Part shown: one piece after another, positions 37,146 to 47,002 of the stretch
Layout of the letters: every line of letters starts with the position of its first letter
Numbering within the stretch: position 1 is the stretch's first letter
The notes under the pieces: model-generated
The model's database searches: none
What the model saw: only the letters and a program-made list of their open reading frames with translations
What the model was told of the DNA's origin: nothing
Translations under genes and position numbers: made by a program
Assembly: GCA_036675815.1 (NCBI GenBank)
Contig: JAKFEE010000031.1
Span: forward strand, 176,572 to 240,571
DNA: 64,000 nt
Direction of reading: 5' to 3'
DNA from: JAKFEE01 sp036675815
GTDB lineage: Bacteria > Pseudomonadota > Alphaproteobacteria > Rhodospirillales > Magnetospirillaceae

Positions 37146-38512
37146 GATGCGGCAGCCCGCTTGGCCTGCGTCCGCTCCTCCTTCAGCGCCTCGGCGATCA
37201 GGAACGCCAGTTCCAGCGCCTGGCTCGCGTTGAGCCGCGGATCGCACAGGGTCTGGTAACGATCACCCAACCGCGCCTCCGTGACGGCAGCGGAGCCGCC
37301 GGTGCATTCGGTGACGTCCTGGCCGGTCATCTCGAAATGCACGCCGCCGGCATGGCTGCCCTCGGCGCGATGCACGGCGAAGAAGCCACGCACCTCCTGC
37401 AGGATGCGATCGAACGGGCGGGTCTTGAAGTCGCCGGCCTTGACCGTGTTGCCATGCATGGGATCGCATGTCCACACCACTTGGCGGCCGTCGCGTTGCA
37501 CCGCGCGGAGCAGCGGCGGCAGCTTGGCTTCGACCTGATCGGCACCCATGCGGCTGATGATGGTGATGCGGCCCGGCTCGTTGTCGGGGTTGAGGATGTC
37601 GAGCAGGCGGCGCAGATCGTCGACCGAGGTCGTGGGGCCGGCCTTGAAGCCCAGCGGATTGCCGACACCGCGCAGGAATTCGACATGGGCGCCGTCGATC
37701 TGGCGGGTGCGGTCGCCGATCCACAGCATGTGGGCCGAGCAGTCGTACCAGTCGCCGGTGGTGGAATCCACGCGGGTCATCGCCTGCTCGTACCAGAGCA
37801 GCAGCGCCTCGTGCGAGGTGAAGAAGTCGGTCTCGCGGATCTGCGGCGTCGTCTCGCTGGTCAGGCCGCAGGCTTCCATGAACGCCAGCGTCTCGTCCAA
37901 CCTGGCCGCCATCTCCTGGTAGCGGGCGCCCTGCGGGTCCGAGACGAAGCCGAGATTCCACTGGTGGACCTTGTGCAGGTCGGCATAGCCGCCCTGGGCG
38001 AAGGCGCGCAGCAGGTTGAGGCTGGCCGCCGACTGGTTGTAGGCGCGGACCATCCGCTCGGGATCGGGGATACGGGCCGCGGCGGTGAAGTCGGGGCCAT
38101 TGACCATGTCGCCGCGATAGGAGGGCAGGGTGACGCCGTCGATGGTCTCGGTGTCGGCCGAGCGCGGCTTGGCGAACTGCCCGGCCATGCGGCCGACCTT
38201 GACCACCGGGCAGGCGGCGCCGAAGGTCAGCACCACCGCCATCTGCAGCAGCACGCGGAAGGTGTCGCGGATGTTGTTGGGATGGAACTCGGCGAAGCTC
38301 TCGGCGCAGTCGCCGCCCTGCAGCAGGAAGGCCTTGCCCGCGGCGACGCGGCCCAGCGCCGCCTTGAGCCGCCGCGCCTCGCCGGCGAAGACCAGTGGCG
38401 GAAAGTGGCCCAGCGTCTGCTCGACCTCGGCAAGCCTGCGGGGGTCGGGATACTCGGGAACCTGCTTCACCGGCTTTGCCCGCCAGCTCTCCGGCGTCCA
38501 CTTCACGGCCAT
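37142..38512 (-). CDS. 3-deoxy-7-phosphoheptulonate (DAHP) synthase, class II
   Basis: First enzyme of the shikimate pathway, joining PEP and erythrose 4-phosphate. The 456-residue class II (plant type) sequence is unmistakable: WTPESWRAKPVKQVPEYPD, FLLQGGDCAESFAEF, GRMAGQFAKPRSADTE, TSHEALLLWYEQAMTR, GVGNPLGFKAGPTT, VWTCDPMHGNTVK and HAGGVHFEMTGQDVTECTGG. The ATG at 38512 is followed by the usual AVKWTPESW. It forms a two-gene overlapping unit with the nicotinate phosphoribosyltransferase-like gene. Confidence 0.95.
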   Translation of the reverse strand: MAVKWTPESWRAKPVKQVPEYPDPRRLAEVEQTLGHFPPLVFAGEARRLKAALGRVAAGKAFLLQGGDCAESFAEFHPNNIRDTFRVLLQMAVVLTFGAACPVVKVGRMAGQFAKPRSADTETIDGVTLPSYRGDMVNGPDFTAAARIPDPERMVRAYNQSAASLNLLRAFAQGGYADLHKVHQWNLGFVSDPQGARYQEMAARLDETLAFMEACGLTSETTPQIRETDFFTSHEALLLWYEQAMTRVDSTTGDWYDCSAHMLWIGDRTRQIDGAHVEFLRGVGNPLGFKAGPTTSVDDLRRLLDILNPDNEPGRITIISRMGADQVEAKLPPLLRAVQRDGRQVVWTCDPMHGNTVKAGDFKTRPFDRILQEVRGFFAVHRAEGSHAGGVHFEMTGQDVTECTGGSAAVTEARLGDRYQTLCDPRLNASQALELAFLIAEALKEERTQAKRAAAS

Positions 38513-38590
38513 GGCATCCTCAACTTCACTTGGGTCTACGCGTAATAGCGCAGCGGCGGCCGAAACGCCAGTCGCGGCGGGGCGTGAGCC

Positions 38591-39205
38591 TCAGTGTTCG
38601 GCGAACAGCAGCTCGAGGTAATTGCGGTAATGCAGCAGTTGCTCGCTCAGCATTCGTCGATCCTCCAGCGCCCGCGACAGGATGTAGGCACCCTCGATGA
38701 TGCCCGTCAACAGGTCGGCCACGGAATCGAAATCGACGGGCAGGCGTGGCGGCCGCCGCTTGGCCGCCTGCCGGAGCTTGGCGGCCAGGCGCTCCCGCCA
38801 GAGGCGCAGATTGCCGCGGATCACTTCGTGCACGGTGGCGTCGAACAGCTGCGCCTCGTAGCAGTACGAGGCGAACAGGCAGCCGGGCGACGGATCGCCG
38901 AGGGACTGCATCTGCTCGCGCATGAGGCCGACGAAAATGATCACCTGCTGCGCGGGATCGCGGCTCAGTTCCTCGGCCCGTGCCAGCAGATCCACCAGCA
39001 GTGCCTCGTCCTGGCGGGCATAGCGCTCGACCAGGGCGTGGGCAAGGTCGGCCTTGCTGGGGAAATGGTAGAAAAAGGCACCCTTGGCCACGCCGGCCCG
39101 ATCGATCACCCGGTCGATGGAGGTGGCGGCAAAGCCCTGTTCGAGGATCAAAGCCTGCGCGGCATCCATGATCGCTGCCCGGGTGCCCTCGCCATTGCGT
39201 GCCAT
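38591..39205 (-). CDS. TetR family transcriptional regulator
   Basis: A 204-residue repressor. The N-terminal helix-turn-helix (about 8-55: TRAAIMDAAQALILEQGFAA, TSIDRVIDRAGVAKGAFFYHF and PSKADLAHAL) is typical TetR. The C-terminal ligand domain contains PGCLFASYCYEAQLFD. It is divergent from the SAM methyltransferase gene; two identical-arm operators lie in the 163-bp gap, one on each side. It probably represses itself and the methyltransferase and is released by an unknown ligand. A GGAGGGAGG site precedes the ATG at 39205. Confidence 0.9.
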   Translation of the reverse strand: MARNGEGTRAAIMDAAQALILEQGFAATSIDRVIDRAGVAKGAFFYHFPSKADLAHALVERYARQDEALLVDLLARAEELSRDPAQQVIIFVGLMREQMQSLGDPSPGCLFASYCYEAQLFDATVHEVIRGNLRLWRERLAAKLRQAAKRRPPRLPVDFDSVADLLTGIIEGAYILSRALEDRRMLSEQLLHYRNYLELLFAEH

Positions 39206-39246
39206 GCGCCTCCCTCCGCCGCCCCCACTTCCGCATAGGATACACG

Positions 39247-39260
39247 ACCGACTGGTCGGT
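39247..39260. promoter_or_regulatory. TetR operator 1 (tetR side)
   Basis: ACCGAC-TG-GTCGGT, a perfect arm palindrome with a 2-nt centre, 42 bp before the tetR ATG. The same arms recur in operator 2. ACCGAC/GTCGGT arms are typical of many TetR operators. Confidence 0.75.
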
Positions 39261-39328
39261 TCAAGTCGCTTAACCCCACATTGCACTTATGCATATTTGC
39301 ATAGGTTCGCCGTGGGGTGTAGGCAAAA

Positions 39329-39342
39329 ACCGACCAGTCGGT
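39329..39342. promoter_or_regulatory. TetR operator 2 (methyltransferase side)
   Basis: ACCGAC-CA-GTCGGT, identical arms to operator 1 and 82 bp from it centre to centre (close to eight helical turns). It ends 26 bp before the methyltransferase ATG, so a bound repressor would block transcription there. Confidence 0.75.
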
Positions 39343-39368
39343 ACAGGAAGATACAGGAGGAAAAAGCG

Positions 39369-40451
39369 ATGACGATAGCGACTGAGTTCGACGCCGCCCG
39401 TTCGCAAGCCTTCGCCGACCGCTTCGTGGCGGCGCTCAACGCCGGCGCCTTGTGTCTGATGACCTCGGTCGGCCACCGCACCGGCCTGTTCGACGTCATG
39501 GCGACCATGCCCGCGGCGAGTGCCGCCGACATAGCGGCTGGCGCCGGCCTGAACGAGCGCTACGTGCGCGAATGGCTGGGGGCCATGGTGGTCGGTGGTG
39601 TCGTCGAGCACAGCGCCGCCGAGGGGACCTATCGCCTGCCGGACGAGCACGCCGCCTGGCTGACGCGTGCGGCGGCGCCGAATACGCTGGCGGTGTTCGC
39701 CCAATACATCCCTCTCCTGGGAACGGTCGAGGACGATATCATCGACTGCTTCCGCCACGGCGGTGGCGTGTCCTACGCGCGGTTTGGCCGTTTCCATGAG
39801 GTCATGGCCGAGGACAGCGGCCAGTCGGTGCTGCCGGCGCTGCGCGATTCCATCCTGCCGTTGGTGCCAGGCCTGATCGAGCGCCTGGAGACCGGTATCC
39901 GCGTCGCCGATTTCGGCTGCGGCCGTGGCCGAGCGTTGACGCTCATGGCCGGCTGGTTCCCGCAGAGCCGCTTTGTCGGCTATGACCTGTCGGCGGAGGC
40001 GATCGCCTACGCCGAGACCGAGGCGGCGCGCCAGGGCCTGCGCAACATCCGGTTTGTCGCCCGCGATCTCAGCATATTGGACGAGGAGGCCGAGAGAGAG
40101 GCGTTCGATTTGGCCTTGACCTTCGACGCCATCCACGACCAGGCGGCCCCCGACCGCGTTTTGCGCGGCATCCGCCGCAGCTTGGCCCCCGGCGGCGTCT
40201 ACATTGCGCAGGACATCAACGGCTCGCGCCATGTGCACCAGAACCTGGACCATCCGATCGGGACACTGCTCTATACCGTGTCCTGCATGCACTGCATGAC
40301 GGTATCACTGGCCCAAGGTGGCGCCGGCCTGGGCGCCATGTGGGGCCGCGAGACGGCGCAGGAGATGTTTGCCGCGGCCGGCTTCTCGCACACCGAGGTG
40401 CACGAGCTGCACCACGACGTGCAGAATTGCTATTACGTCTGCCGCCCCTAA
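39369..40451 (+). CDS. Class I SAM-dependent methyltransferase with N-terminal winged helix
   Basis: A 360-residue methyltransferase. The N-terminal third is a winged-helix/dimerisation module (RTGLFDVMATMPAASAADIA, NERYVREWLGAMVVGGVVEH). The Rossmann domain has motif I VADFGCGRGRA (about 183-193) and YDLSAEAIAYAE. The acidic ALTFDAIHD takes the motif IV place. This resembles Rv2258c-like small-molecule methyltransferases; the substrate is unknown. An ACAGGAGG site precedes the ATG at 39369, and the TetR operator 2 lies just upstream, so it is probably induced by the ligand of that regulator. Confidence 0.87.
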   Translation: MTIATEFDAARSQAFADRFVAALNAGALCLMTSVGHRTGLFDVMATMPAASAADIAAGAGLNERYVREWLGAMVVGGVVEHSAAEGTYRLPDEHAAWLTRAAAPNTLAVFAQYIPLLGTVEDDIIDCFRHGGGVSYARFGRFHEVMAEDSGQSVLPALRDSILPLVPGLIERLETGIRVADFGCGRGRALTLMAGWFPQSRFVGYDLSAEAIAYAETEAARQGLRNIRFVARDLSILDEEAEREAFDLALTFDAIHDQAAPDRVLRGIRRSLAPGGVYIAQDINGSRHVHQNLDHPIGTLLYTVSCMHCMTVSLAQGGAGLGAMWGRETAQEMFAAAGFSHTEVHELHHDVQNCYYVCRP

Positions 40452-40458
40452 CGGTCCG

Positions 40459-41850
<1,392 letters not shown>

Positions 41851-42086
41851 GCCTGCCTCCGGGTGCCGCGCCGATTCTTCGCCTATGTATCGTCGGTCGG
41901 CTTGGTTTTGTCGAGGCGGGTATGCCCATCCATCTTAAGCGGTAGCGCCCGGCTTCGACTTTTGCCCGATTTGATGCCACGCGGCTCGGCACCACGTTGA
42001 ATGGGCGGACGATGATCCCGCTGACCCAGCCAAACGATCGTGGTCGAGAGCAAAGGGGGCTTGTGAGCCGCCCTATGGGAGATGTC

Positions 42087-42509
42087 ATGGGTGAAATTTC
42101 GCCAGCGCGGGATCGGCTTCATCTTGGCGCGCCCGAGCCTGATGTCGGGGATATCGCGACATTGGTCGATGAACTGGGCGAAACGCTGGCGATACGCGAT
42201 TCCCGGGACGCCGTCCGGCTGGTGCAGGGGCTGATTCAGTGCAGCGAGCGGTATTTCCGCCGCGAGCAGGCCATCCTGCGCCGCCAAGGGTTTCCCCGGT
42301 TGCATGAGCATGCCCGGCGCCATGAATCGGCGCTGCTGTTGCTGGAGCAGTTGGACGCCTGCCTGGCCGATGGGCGGCTGGCGGGCGCCACGGTCGTCTA
42401 CGACGACCTCTGCGCGTTCCTCGACGGGGCCAGATCCCGGCAAAAGGCGGAATACGCCGCCTTTCTGGCCAAATCGCGCCCGTTCGCGGCGACGGCGCAC
42501 CGGCGCTGA
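42087..42509 (+). CDS. Degenerate hemerythrin-like protein
   Basis: A four-helix protein of 140 residues shaped like bacteriohemerythrin, which binds O2 at a di-iron site. Only part of the site survives: the RRHE/HEHARRHE helix keeps His75 and His79, but the HFxxEE helix reads YFRREQ (Tyr56 for His, Gln61 for Glu) and the first-helix His is missing from DIATLVDEL. It may bind a single metal or none. The ATG at 42087 has a GGGAG site. It is convergent with gabD and shares its terminator. Confidence 0.65.
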   Translation: MGEISPARDRLHLGAPEPDVGDIATLVDELGETLAIRDSRDAVRLVQGLIQCSERYFRREQAILRRQGFPRLHEHARRHESALLLLEQLDACLADGRLAGATVVYDDLCAFLDGARSRQKAEYAAFLAKSRPFAATAHRR

Positions 42510-42530
42510 GGGCGGCCTCAAAGGCCGCCC
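42510..42530. terminator. Overlapping hairpin terminator for hemerythrin-like and gabD genes
   Basis: GGGCGGCCT (42510-42518) and AGGCCGCCC (42522-42530) with loop CAA. It starts right after the hemerythrin-like stop, and the gabD stop codon lies in its loop. Confidence 0.55.
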
Positions 42531-43972
42531 ATGCACAGGTACTTGATCTCGACGAAGTCGTCGATGCCGTACTTTGAGCCCTCGCGGCCGATGCCCGATT
42601 CCTTCATGCCGCCGAATGGCGCCACCTCGGTCGAGATGATGCCCTCGTTGATGCCGACGATGCCGTATTCCAGGGCCTCGGCCACCCGCCATACGCGGCC
42701 GACGTCGCGGCTGTAGAAATAGGCAGCCAAGCCGAACTCGGTGGCATTGGCCATGCGGATGGCCTGGGCCTCGTCGTCGAAGCGGAACAGCGGCGCCACC
42801 GGGCCGAAGGTCTCCTCGCGGGCGCACAGCATGGCCGGGGTCACGTCGGCGAGGATGGTCGGCTGGAAGAAGGTGCCGCCCAGGGCATGGCGCTTGCCGC
42901 CGACGACGATGCGGGCGCCCTTGGCCAGTGCGTCCCGAATATGCATCTCGACCTTCTCGATGGCCTGCATGTTGATCAGCGGGCCTTGCTGGGTGTCCCC
43001 GGCCAGCCCGGGGCCCACCGTCAACCGCCCGACCGCCTCGGCCAGCTTGGCGGCGAAGGCGTCATAGACGCCGTCCTGCACCAGCAGGCGGTTGGCGCAG
43101 ACGCAGGTCTGGCCGGTGTTGCGGTACTTGGATGCCATCGCTCCCGCCACGGCGGCGTCGAGGTCGGCGTCGTCGAAGACGATGAACGGGGCGTTGCCGC
43201 CCAGTTCCAGCGACACCTTCTTCACCGTGTCGGCGCACTGGCGCATCAGCAGCTTGCCCACCTCGGTCGAGCCGGTAAAGGACAGCTTGCGCACCAGCGG
43301 GTTGCGCGTCAGCTCGCTGCCCACCGCCGGCGCATCATCGCTGGTGACGACGTTGAGCACACCGTGCGGAAGGCCGGCGCGCTCGGCAAGCTCGGCCAAC
43401 GCCAGGGCCGACAGCGGCGTGTCCTCGGCCGGCTTGACCACCACCGTGCAGCCCGCCGCCAGGGCGGGCGCGATCTTGCGGGTGATCATGGCGATGGGAA
43501 AGTTCCAAGGGGTGATCGCCGCCACCACGCCGACGGGTTCCTTGGTGACGACCAGGCGCCGACCAGGCAGGTGTCCGGGAATGACGTCGCCATAGACGCG
43601 TTTGGCCTCCTCGGCGAACCACTCGACGAAGGCGGCGCCATAGGCGACCTCGCCGCGTGCCTCGGCCAGCGGCTTGCCCTGCTCGGCGGTCATCAGCACC
43701 GCCAGGTCGTCCTGATGGGCCAGGATCAGGTCGTGCCAGCGCCGCAATAGCGCCGCGCGCTCCTTGGCGGTCTTGGCCCGCCATGCCGGAAAGGCGGCCG
43801 CGGCGGCGTCGATGGCCCGCCGGGTCTCGGTCGCGCCCATGGCCGGAACCCGCCCGATCGTGCTGCCATCGGCCGGATTGGTGACGGGAAAGTCCCCGGC
43901 TGCGTCGGCCTCGGTCCAGGCGCCGCCGATGTAGGCCCGGGACTTGAGAAGCTTGGCATCCTCGAGTTGCAT
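42518..43972 (-). CDS. gabD: Succinate-semialdehyde dehydrogenase (NADP+)
   Basis: An aldehyde dehydrogenase of 484 residues oxidising succinate semialdehyde to succinate, in 4-aminobutyrate and related catabolism. NADP-site ITPWNFPIAMITRKIAPALA, general base Glu256 (VSLELGGNAPF) and nucleophile Cys290 (NTGQTCVCANR) align with E. coli GabD Glu254 and Cys288; Cys292 is the redox partner. The end KYGIDDFVEIKYLCMGGL is diagnostic. The ATG at 43972 (MQLEDAKLL) is chosen; the longer frame upstream is not conserved. No gabT is present in the window. Confidence 0.92.
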   Translation of the reverse strand: MQLEDAKLLKSRAYIGGAWTEADAAGDFPVTNPADGSTIGRVPAMGATETRRAIDAAAAAFPAWRAKTAKERAALLRRWHDLILAHQDDLAVLMTAEQGKPLAEARGEVAYGAAFVEWFAEEAKRVYGDVIPGHLPGRRLVVTKEPVGVVAAITPWNFPIAMITRKIAPALAAGCTVVVKPAEDTPLSALALAELAERAGLPHGVLNVVTSDDAPAVGSELTRNPLVRKLSFTGSTEVGKLLMRQCADTVKKVSLELGGNAPFIVFDDADLDAAVAGAMASKYRNTGQTCVCANRLLVQDGVYDAFAAKLAEAVGRLTVGPGLAGDTQQGPLINMQAIEKVEMHIRDALAKGARIVVGGKRHALGGTFFQPTILADVTPAMLCAREETFGPVAPLFRFDDEAQAIRMANATEFGLAAYFYSRDVGRVWRVAEALEYGIVGINEGIISTEVAPFGGMKESGIGREGSKYGIDDFVEIKYLCMGGL

Positions 43973-44109
43973 GATGATCCTCGCGGCGCTGGTGGGAGCG
44001 CCTGTTATGTAGCACCGCCGCCGCCGCGGACCAAGCGGTGGGCGCACCTGGGAACCAACAACTCGCACGGATTGTTGGTTGGATGCATTCGTGAAGGAGC
44101 GCCCCGGCC

Positions 44110-44592
44110 ATGGCCAACACATCCCGGCTCGAACAGATCGAGCATGAAATCGAAGCGGTACGTCGCGATGCCGGCAACACGATCGCCGCCATCGAGGAGC
44201 GGCTGAGGCCAAGACGGCTGGTCGAGGATGGCGTCGCCGCCCTGCGTGAGACGGTGCCGCTACGGGAGCTGCGCGGCAGCATGAGCGACGGTGCCGTGCC
44301 GATGCTGTTGATTGCCGCCGGCCTGGGCCTATGGGCCTACCGAATGACGCGCCACCACGAAGCCGGCCCGATCACGACGGCGGAGATGGACGAAAGGCGC
44401 CAGGCACCGACGGTCACGGAACTCGGCACCGATATCGTGCTGCCTGACGAAAGCGTGCGCGAGCATCATGTCCACGTGGCCGATTCGCGTGTCGGCGCCG
44501 TACCGTCCGCAGCGCCCTCACCGGAACGCCTGCTCGATCTCGAACGCAGTGGAAAGTCGGCGGCGCGCAGCGCCCGCGCCTTTCGCCAGTAG
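44110..44592 (+). CDS. DUF3618 family membrane-associated protein
   Basis: A 160-residue protein with the DUF3618 N-terminus: LEQIEHEIEAVRRDAGNTIA, AIEERLRPRRLVEDGVAALR. One membrane segment lies near 62-78 (GAVPMLLIAAGLGLWAY). The C-terminal part is polar and less conserved. DUF3618 proteins are common in alphaproteobacteria next to envelope-stress genes; their function is not known. An AAGGAG-like site precedes the ATG at 44110. Confidence 0.85.
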   Translation: MANTSRLEQIEHEIEAVRRDAGNTIAAIEERLRPRRLVEDGVAALRETVPLRELRGSMSDGAVPMLLIAAGLGLWAYRMTRHHEAGPITTAEMDERRQAPTVTELGTDIVLPDESVREHHVHVADSRVGAVPSAAPSPERLLDLERSGKSAARSARAFRQ

Positions 44593-44609
44593 GCAGCTCC
44601 GGGCGGAAG

Positions 44610-44647
44610 CAACAATGGGCGGAAGCCATCGGATCCGCCCGTTGTTG
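44610..44647 (+). terminator. Hairpin after the DUF3618 gene
   Basis: Arms CAACAATGGGCGGA (44610-44623) and TCCGCCCGTTGTTG (44634-44647) pair over 14 bp with one G-T, 18 bp after the stop. A short T-containing tail follows. Confidence 0.5.
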
Positions 44648-44673
44648 ATCTCGGCTGAGTTGATCTCGGCTGA
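44644..44673. repeat. 15-bp tandem repeat, two copies plus part
   Basis: GTTGATCTCGGCTGA occurs twice exactly (44644-44658, 44659-44673), followed by a further TCTCG. The first copy overlaps the right arm of the preceding hairpin. Confidence 0.7.
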
Positions 44674-44703
44674 TCTCGCACGAACCCAAGACGAAGGTCG
44701 GGC

Positions 44704-44728
44704 CGAACCGAGCTTCGCCTTCGGTTCG
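44704..44728 (-). terminator. Hairpin after the small lipoprotein gene
   Basis: CGAACCGA (44704-44711) and TCGGTTCG (44721-44728) are exact inverse complements. It ends 7 bp from the stop of the minus-strand lipoprotein gene. Confidence 0.45.
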
Positions 44729-44735
44729 TAAGCGG

Positions 44736-44918
44736 CTATTTGCGCAGGCTGCGCCGATACTCCATGGTCTCCGTGCGGGCGATGGGCTGTTCGGCGACGA
44801 TCGGTGCCGGCGCAACCGTGGTCGTGGCCGTCTCGCGCTCTTGCGTGCCGCACGCCGCCAAGAACATGAACGGCACGGCAATGAGAGCGGCCTTGGAAAG
44901 AGTGGAAACAGTGGTCAT
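44736..44918 (-). CDS. Small putative lipoprotein, 60 aa
   Basis: The N-terminus MTTVSTLSKAALIAVPFMFL is followed by the lipobox LAAC (Cys23). A short Thr/Ala-rich mature tail ends EYRRSLRK. A strong GGAGG site lies 8 nt before the ATG at 44918, and the frame upstream of that ATG is meaningless. It resembles small entericidin-like lipoproteins in size and form, but no family is certain. Confidence 0.7.
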   Translation of the reverse strand: MTTVSTLSKAALIAVPFMFLAACGTQERETATTTVAPAPIVAEQPIARTETMEYRRSLRK

Positions 44919-45201
44919 AACAAAAGCCTCCGCCAACGTTGGTCTGACGTATGGCGTCGAGATAAGGTTGATCACTAGACGGCCAAATAATCCAATGGTA
45001 GACGGCGGGGGAAGATTGTAGATAGGCTCAGTAATCCTCTCGCGCGCATCCGCCACGCAGCGCCTTGATCTTGCTATGGAAGTTCCCTAGGGCCGCGCCG
45101 CGCCGCGCCGGGGCGCATCGTCGGGCAGGCCGCGCGGCGCCGCGTTGACAGGGCAGGGACGGCTGCCTAACCTCCCGCTTCCACACCATCAGGCCCGCCC
45201 C

Positions 45202-46863
45202 ATGCCCGACGCCCTCGTCATCGCCCTTGCGCAGATCAACCCGGTGGTCGGCGACGTCGCCGGCAATGTCGACCGCATCCGTTCCGCCCGCACCGCCGCC
45301 GCCGCCCAAGGGGCGGAATTGGTGGTCTACCCCGAGTTGACGGTTTCCGGCTATCCGCCCGAGGATCTGGTGCTCAAGGGTGCCTTCCTCGACCAGGTGG
45401 CCACCGGCGTCGCCGAACTGGCACGGCTGACCGCCGACGGCGGACCCGGCCTGCTGATCGGCGCGCCGTGGCGCGACGCGGGCCGCTGCCACAACAGCCT
45501 GTTGTTGCTCGACGGCGGCAATGTCGTCGCCATCCGCCATAAGCATCATCTGCCGAACTACGGTGTCTTCGACGAGGCGCGGGTATTCACGCCGGGTCCC
45601 TGCCCGGGGCCGATCGTGTTCCGCGGCGTGCGCCTGGGGGCGATGATCTGCGAGGACATGTGGTTTGCCGACGTTGCCGAATGCCTGGAGGAATCGGGGG
45701 CGGAAATCCTGGTCGTCCCCAACGGTTCGCCCTTCGAACTGGACAAGCCGGACCAGCGCTTGAACCACGCGGTGGCGCGCGTCACCGAAAGCCGCCTGCC
45801 GCTCGTCTACGTCAATCAGGTCGGCGGCCAGGACGAGCTGGTGTTCGACGGCGCCTCCTTCGTCCTCGACGCCGAGCGGCGGTTGTGCCTGCAGGCACCC
45901 TCCTGGCGCGAGCACGTCGCCATCACCCGCTGGCGCCGCGACGGCCACTCGTGGTCGTGCGACACGGGCGCAATCGCCCCGGCGCCGGAGCGGCTGGCGA
46001 ACATCTATCGGGCCATGATGCTGGGCCTGCGCGATTACGTCGGCAAGAACGGCTTTCCCGGCGTGGTCCTCGGCCTGTCGGGGGGCATCGACAGCGCGCT
46101 GGCCTGTGCCATCGCCGTGGATGCCCTGGGCGCCGACAAGGTCCGCTGCGTCATGATGCCGTCGCCCTTCACGTCGCGGGACAGCCTGGACGACGCTGCC
46201 GCCGTGGCCGGCCTGTGCGGCACCCGGCTCGACACGGTGTCGATCGAGCCGGCCATGGAGGCCTATCAGGCGATGCTGGCGCCAATGTTCGCCGGGACCA
46301 ATGCCGACATTACCGAGGAAAACCTGCAATCGCGCGCGCGCGGCGTGACCCTGATGGCCATTTCCAACAAGTTCGGGCCGATGGTGCTGTCCACCGGCAA
46401 CAAGAGCGAGATGTCGACCGGCTATGCCACGCTCTACGGCGACATGTGCGGCGGCTTTTCGGTGCTGAAGGACGTCTACAAGACCGACGTCTTCGCCGTG
46501 GCGCGCTGGCGCAATGCGCAGAGGCCGGATGACGCCCTCGGCCCCGATGGCCCGGTCATGCCCGAGCGCGTCATCACCAAGCCGCCGACCGCCGAACTCA
46601 AGCCTGACCAGACCGACCAGGACACGTTGCCGCCCTACGAGATCCTCGATGCCGTCCTGCAAGGCCTGATTGAGGGCGAGAAATCGGTGGCCGAGGTGGT
46701 GGCCTTGGGCCACGACGAGGCCGTGGTGCGCCGCGTCTGGCGCATGCTCGACCGCGCCGAATACAAACGGCGCCAGGCGCCGCCGGGGGTGAAGATCACC
46801 GCCCGCGCCTTCGGCCGCGACCGCCGCTACCCAATCACCAACGGCTTCACGAGGTCGGTGTGA
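45202..46863 (+). CDS. nadE: Glutamine-dependent NAD+ synthetase
   Basis: Final step of NAD+ synthesis, amidation of deamido-NAD+ with glutamine-derived ammonia. The 553-residue protein fuses an N-terminal nitrilase-type glutaminase to a synthetase domain. The glutaminase triad is intact: Glu45 (YPELTVSGYPPED), Lys114 (RHKHHLPNYGVFDE) and Cys150 (AMICEDMW). The synthetase domain has the ATP loop LGLSGGIDSALA, MPSPFTSRDSLDDA and STGNKSEMSTGYATLYGD. The ATG at 45202 starts MPDALVIALAQINPVVGDV. A palindromic repeat separates it from gltX. Confidence 0.95.
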   Translation: MPDALVIALAQINPVVGDVAGNVDRIRSARTAAAAQGAELVVYPELTVSGYPPEDLVLKGAFLDQVATGVAELARLTADGGPGLLIGAPWRDAGRCHNSLLLLDGGNVVAIRHKHHLPNYGVFDEARVFTPGPCPGPIVFRGVRLGAMICEDMWFADVAECLEESGAEILVVPNGSPFELDKPDQRLNHAVARVTESRLPLVYVNQVGGQDELVFDGASFVLDAERRLCLQAPSWREHVAITRWRRDGHSWSCDTGAIAPAPERLANIYRAMMLGLRDYVGKNGFPGVVLGLSGGIDSALACAIAVDALGADKVRCVMMPSPFTSRDSLDDAAAVAGLCGTRLDTVSIEPAMEAYQAMLAPMFAGTNADITEENLQSRARGVTLMAISNKFGPMVLSTGNKSEMSTGYATLYGDMCGGFSVLKDVYKTDVFAVARWRNAQRPDDALGPDGPVMPERVITKPPTAELKPDQTDQDTLPPYEILDAVLQGLIEGEKSVAEVVALGHDEAVVRRVWRMLDRAEYKRRQAPPGVKITARAFGRDRRYPITNGFTRSV

Positions 46864-46883
46864 TGGTCCATTCCCACGTTTTC

Positions 46884-46975
46884 GTCATTCCCGCGAAAGC
46901 GGGAATCCATGCCGCGGCCGCTTGCCCCAGAAGCATGGCGGCTCCGGATTGGACCCCCGCTTTCGCGGGGGTGAC
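46884..46975. repeat. Palindromic repeat (copy 2), between nadE and gltX
   Basis: The left half starts with GTCATTCCCGCGAAAGCGGG (46884 onward to 46910). The right half, 46950-46975, is its imperfect inverse complement with the core CCCCCGCTTTCGCGGGGG, itself a perfect palindrome. Each half folds alone and both fold together. It ends 27 bp before the gltX ATG. Confidence 0.8.
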
Positions 46976-47002
46976 GGAGAGGAAGGCGGCGTGGGGAAGG
47001 GC

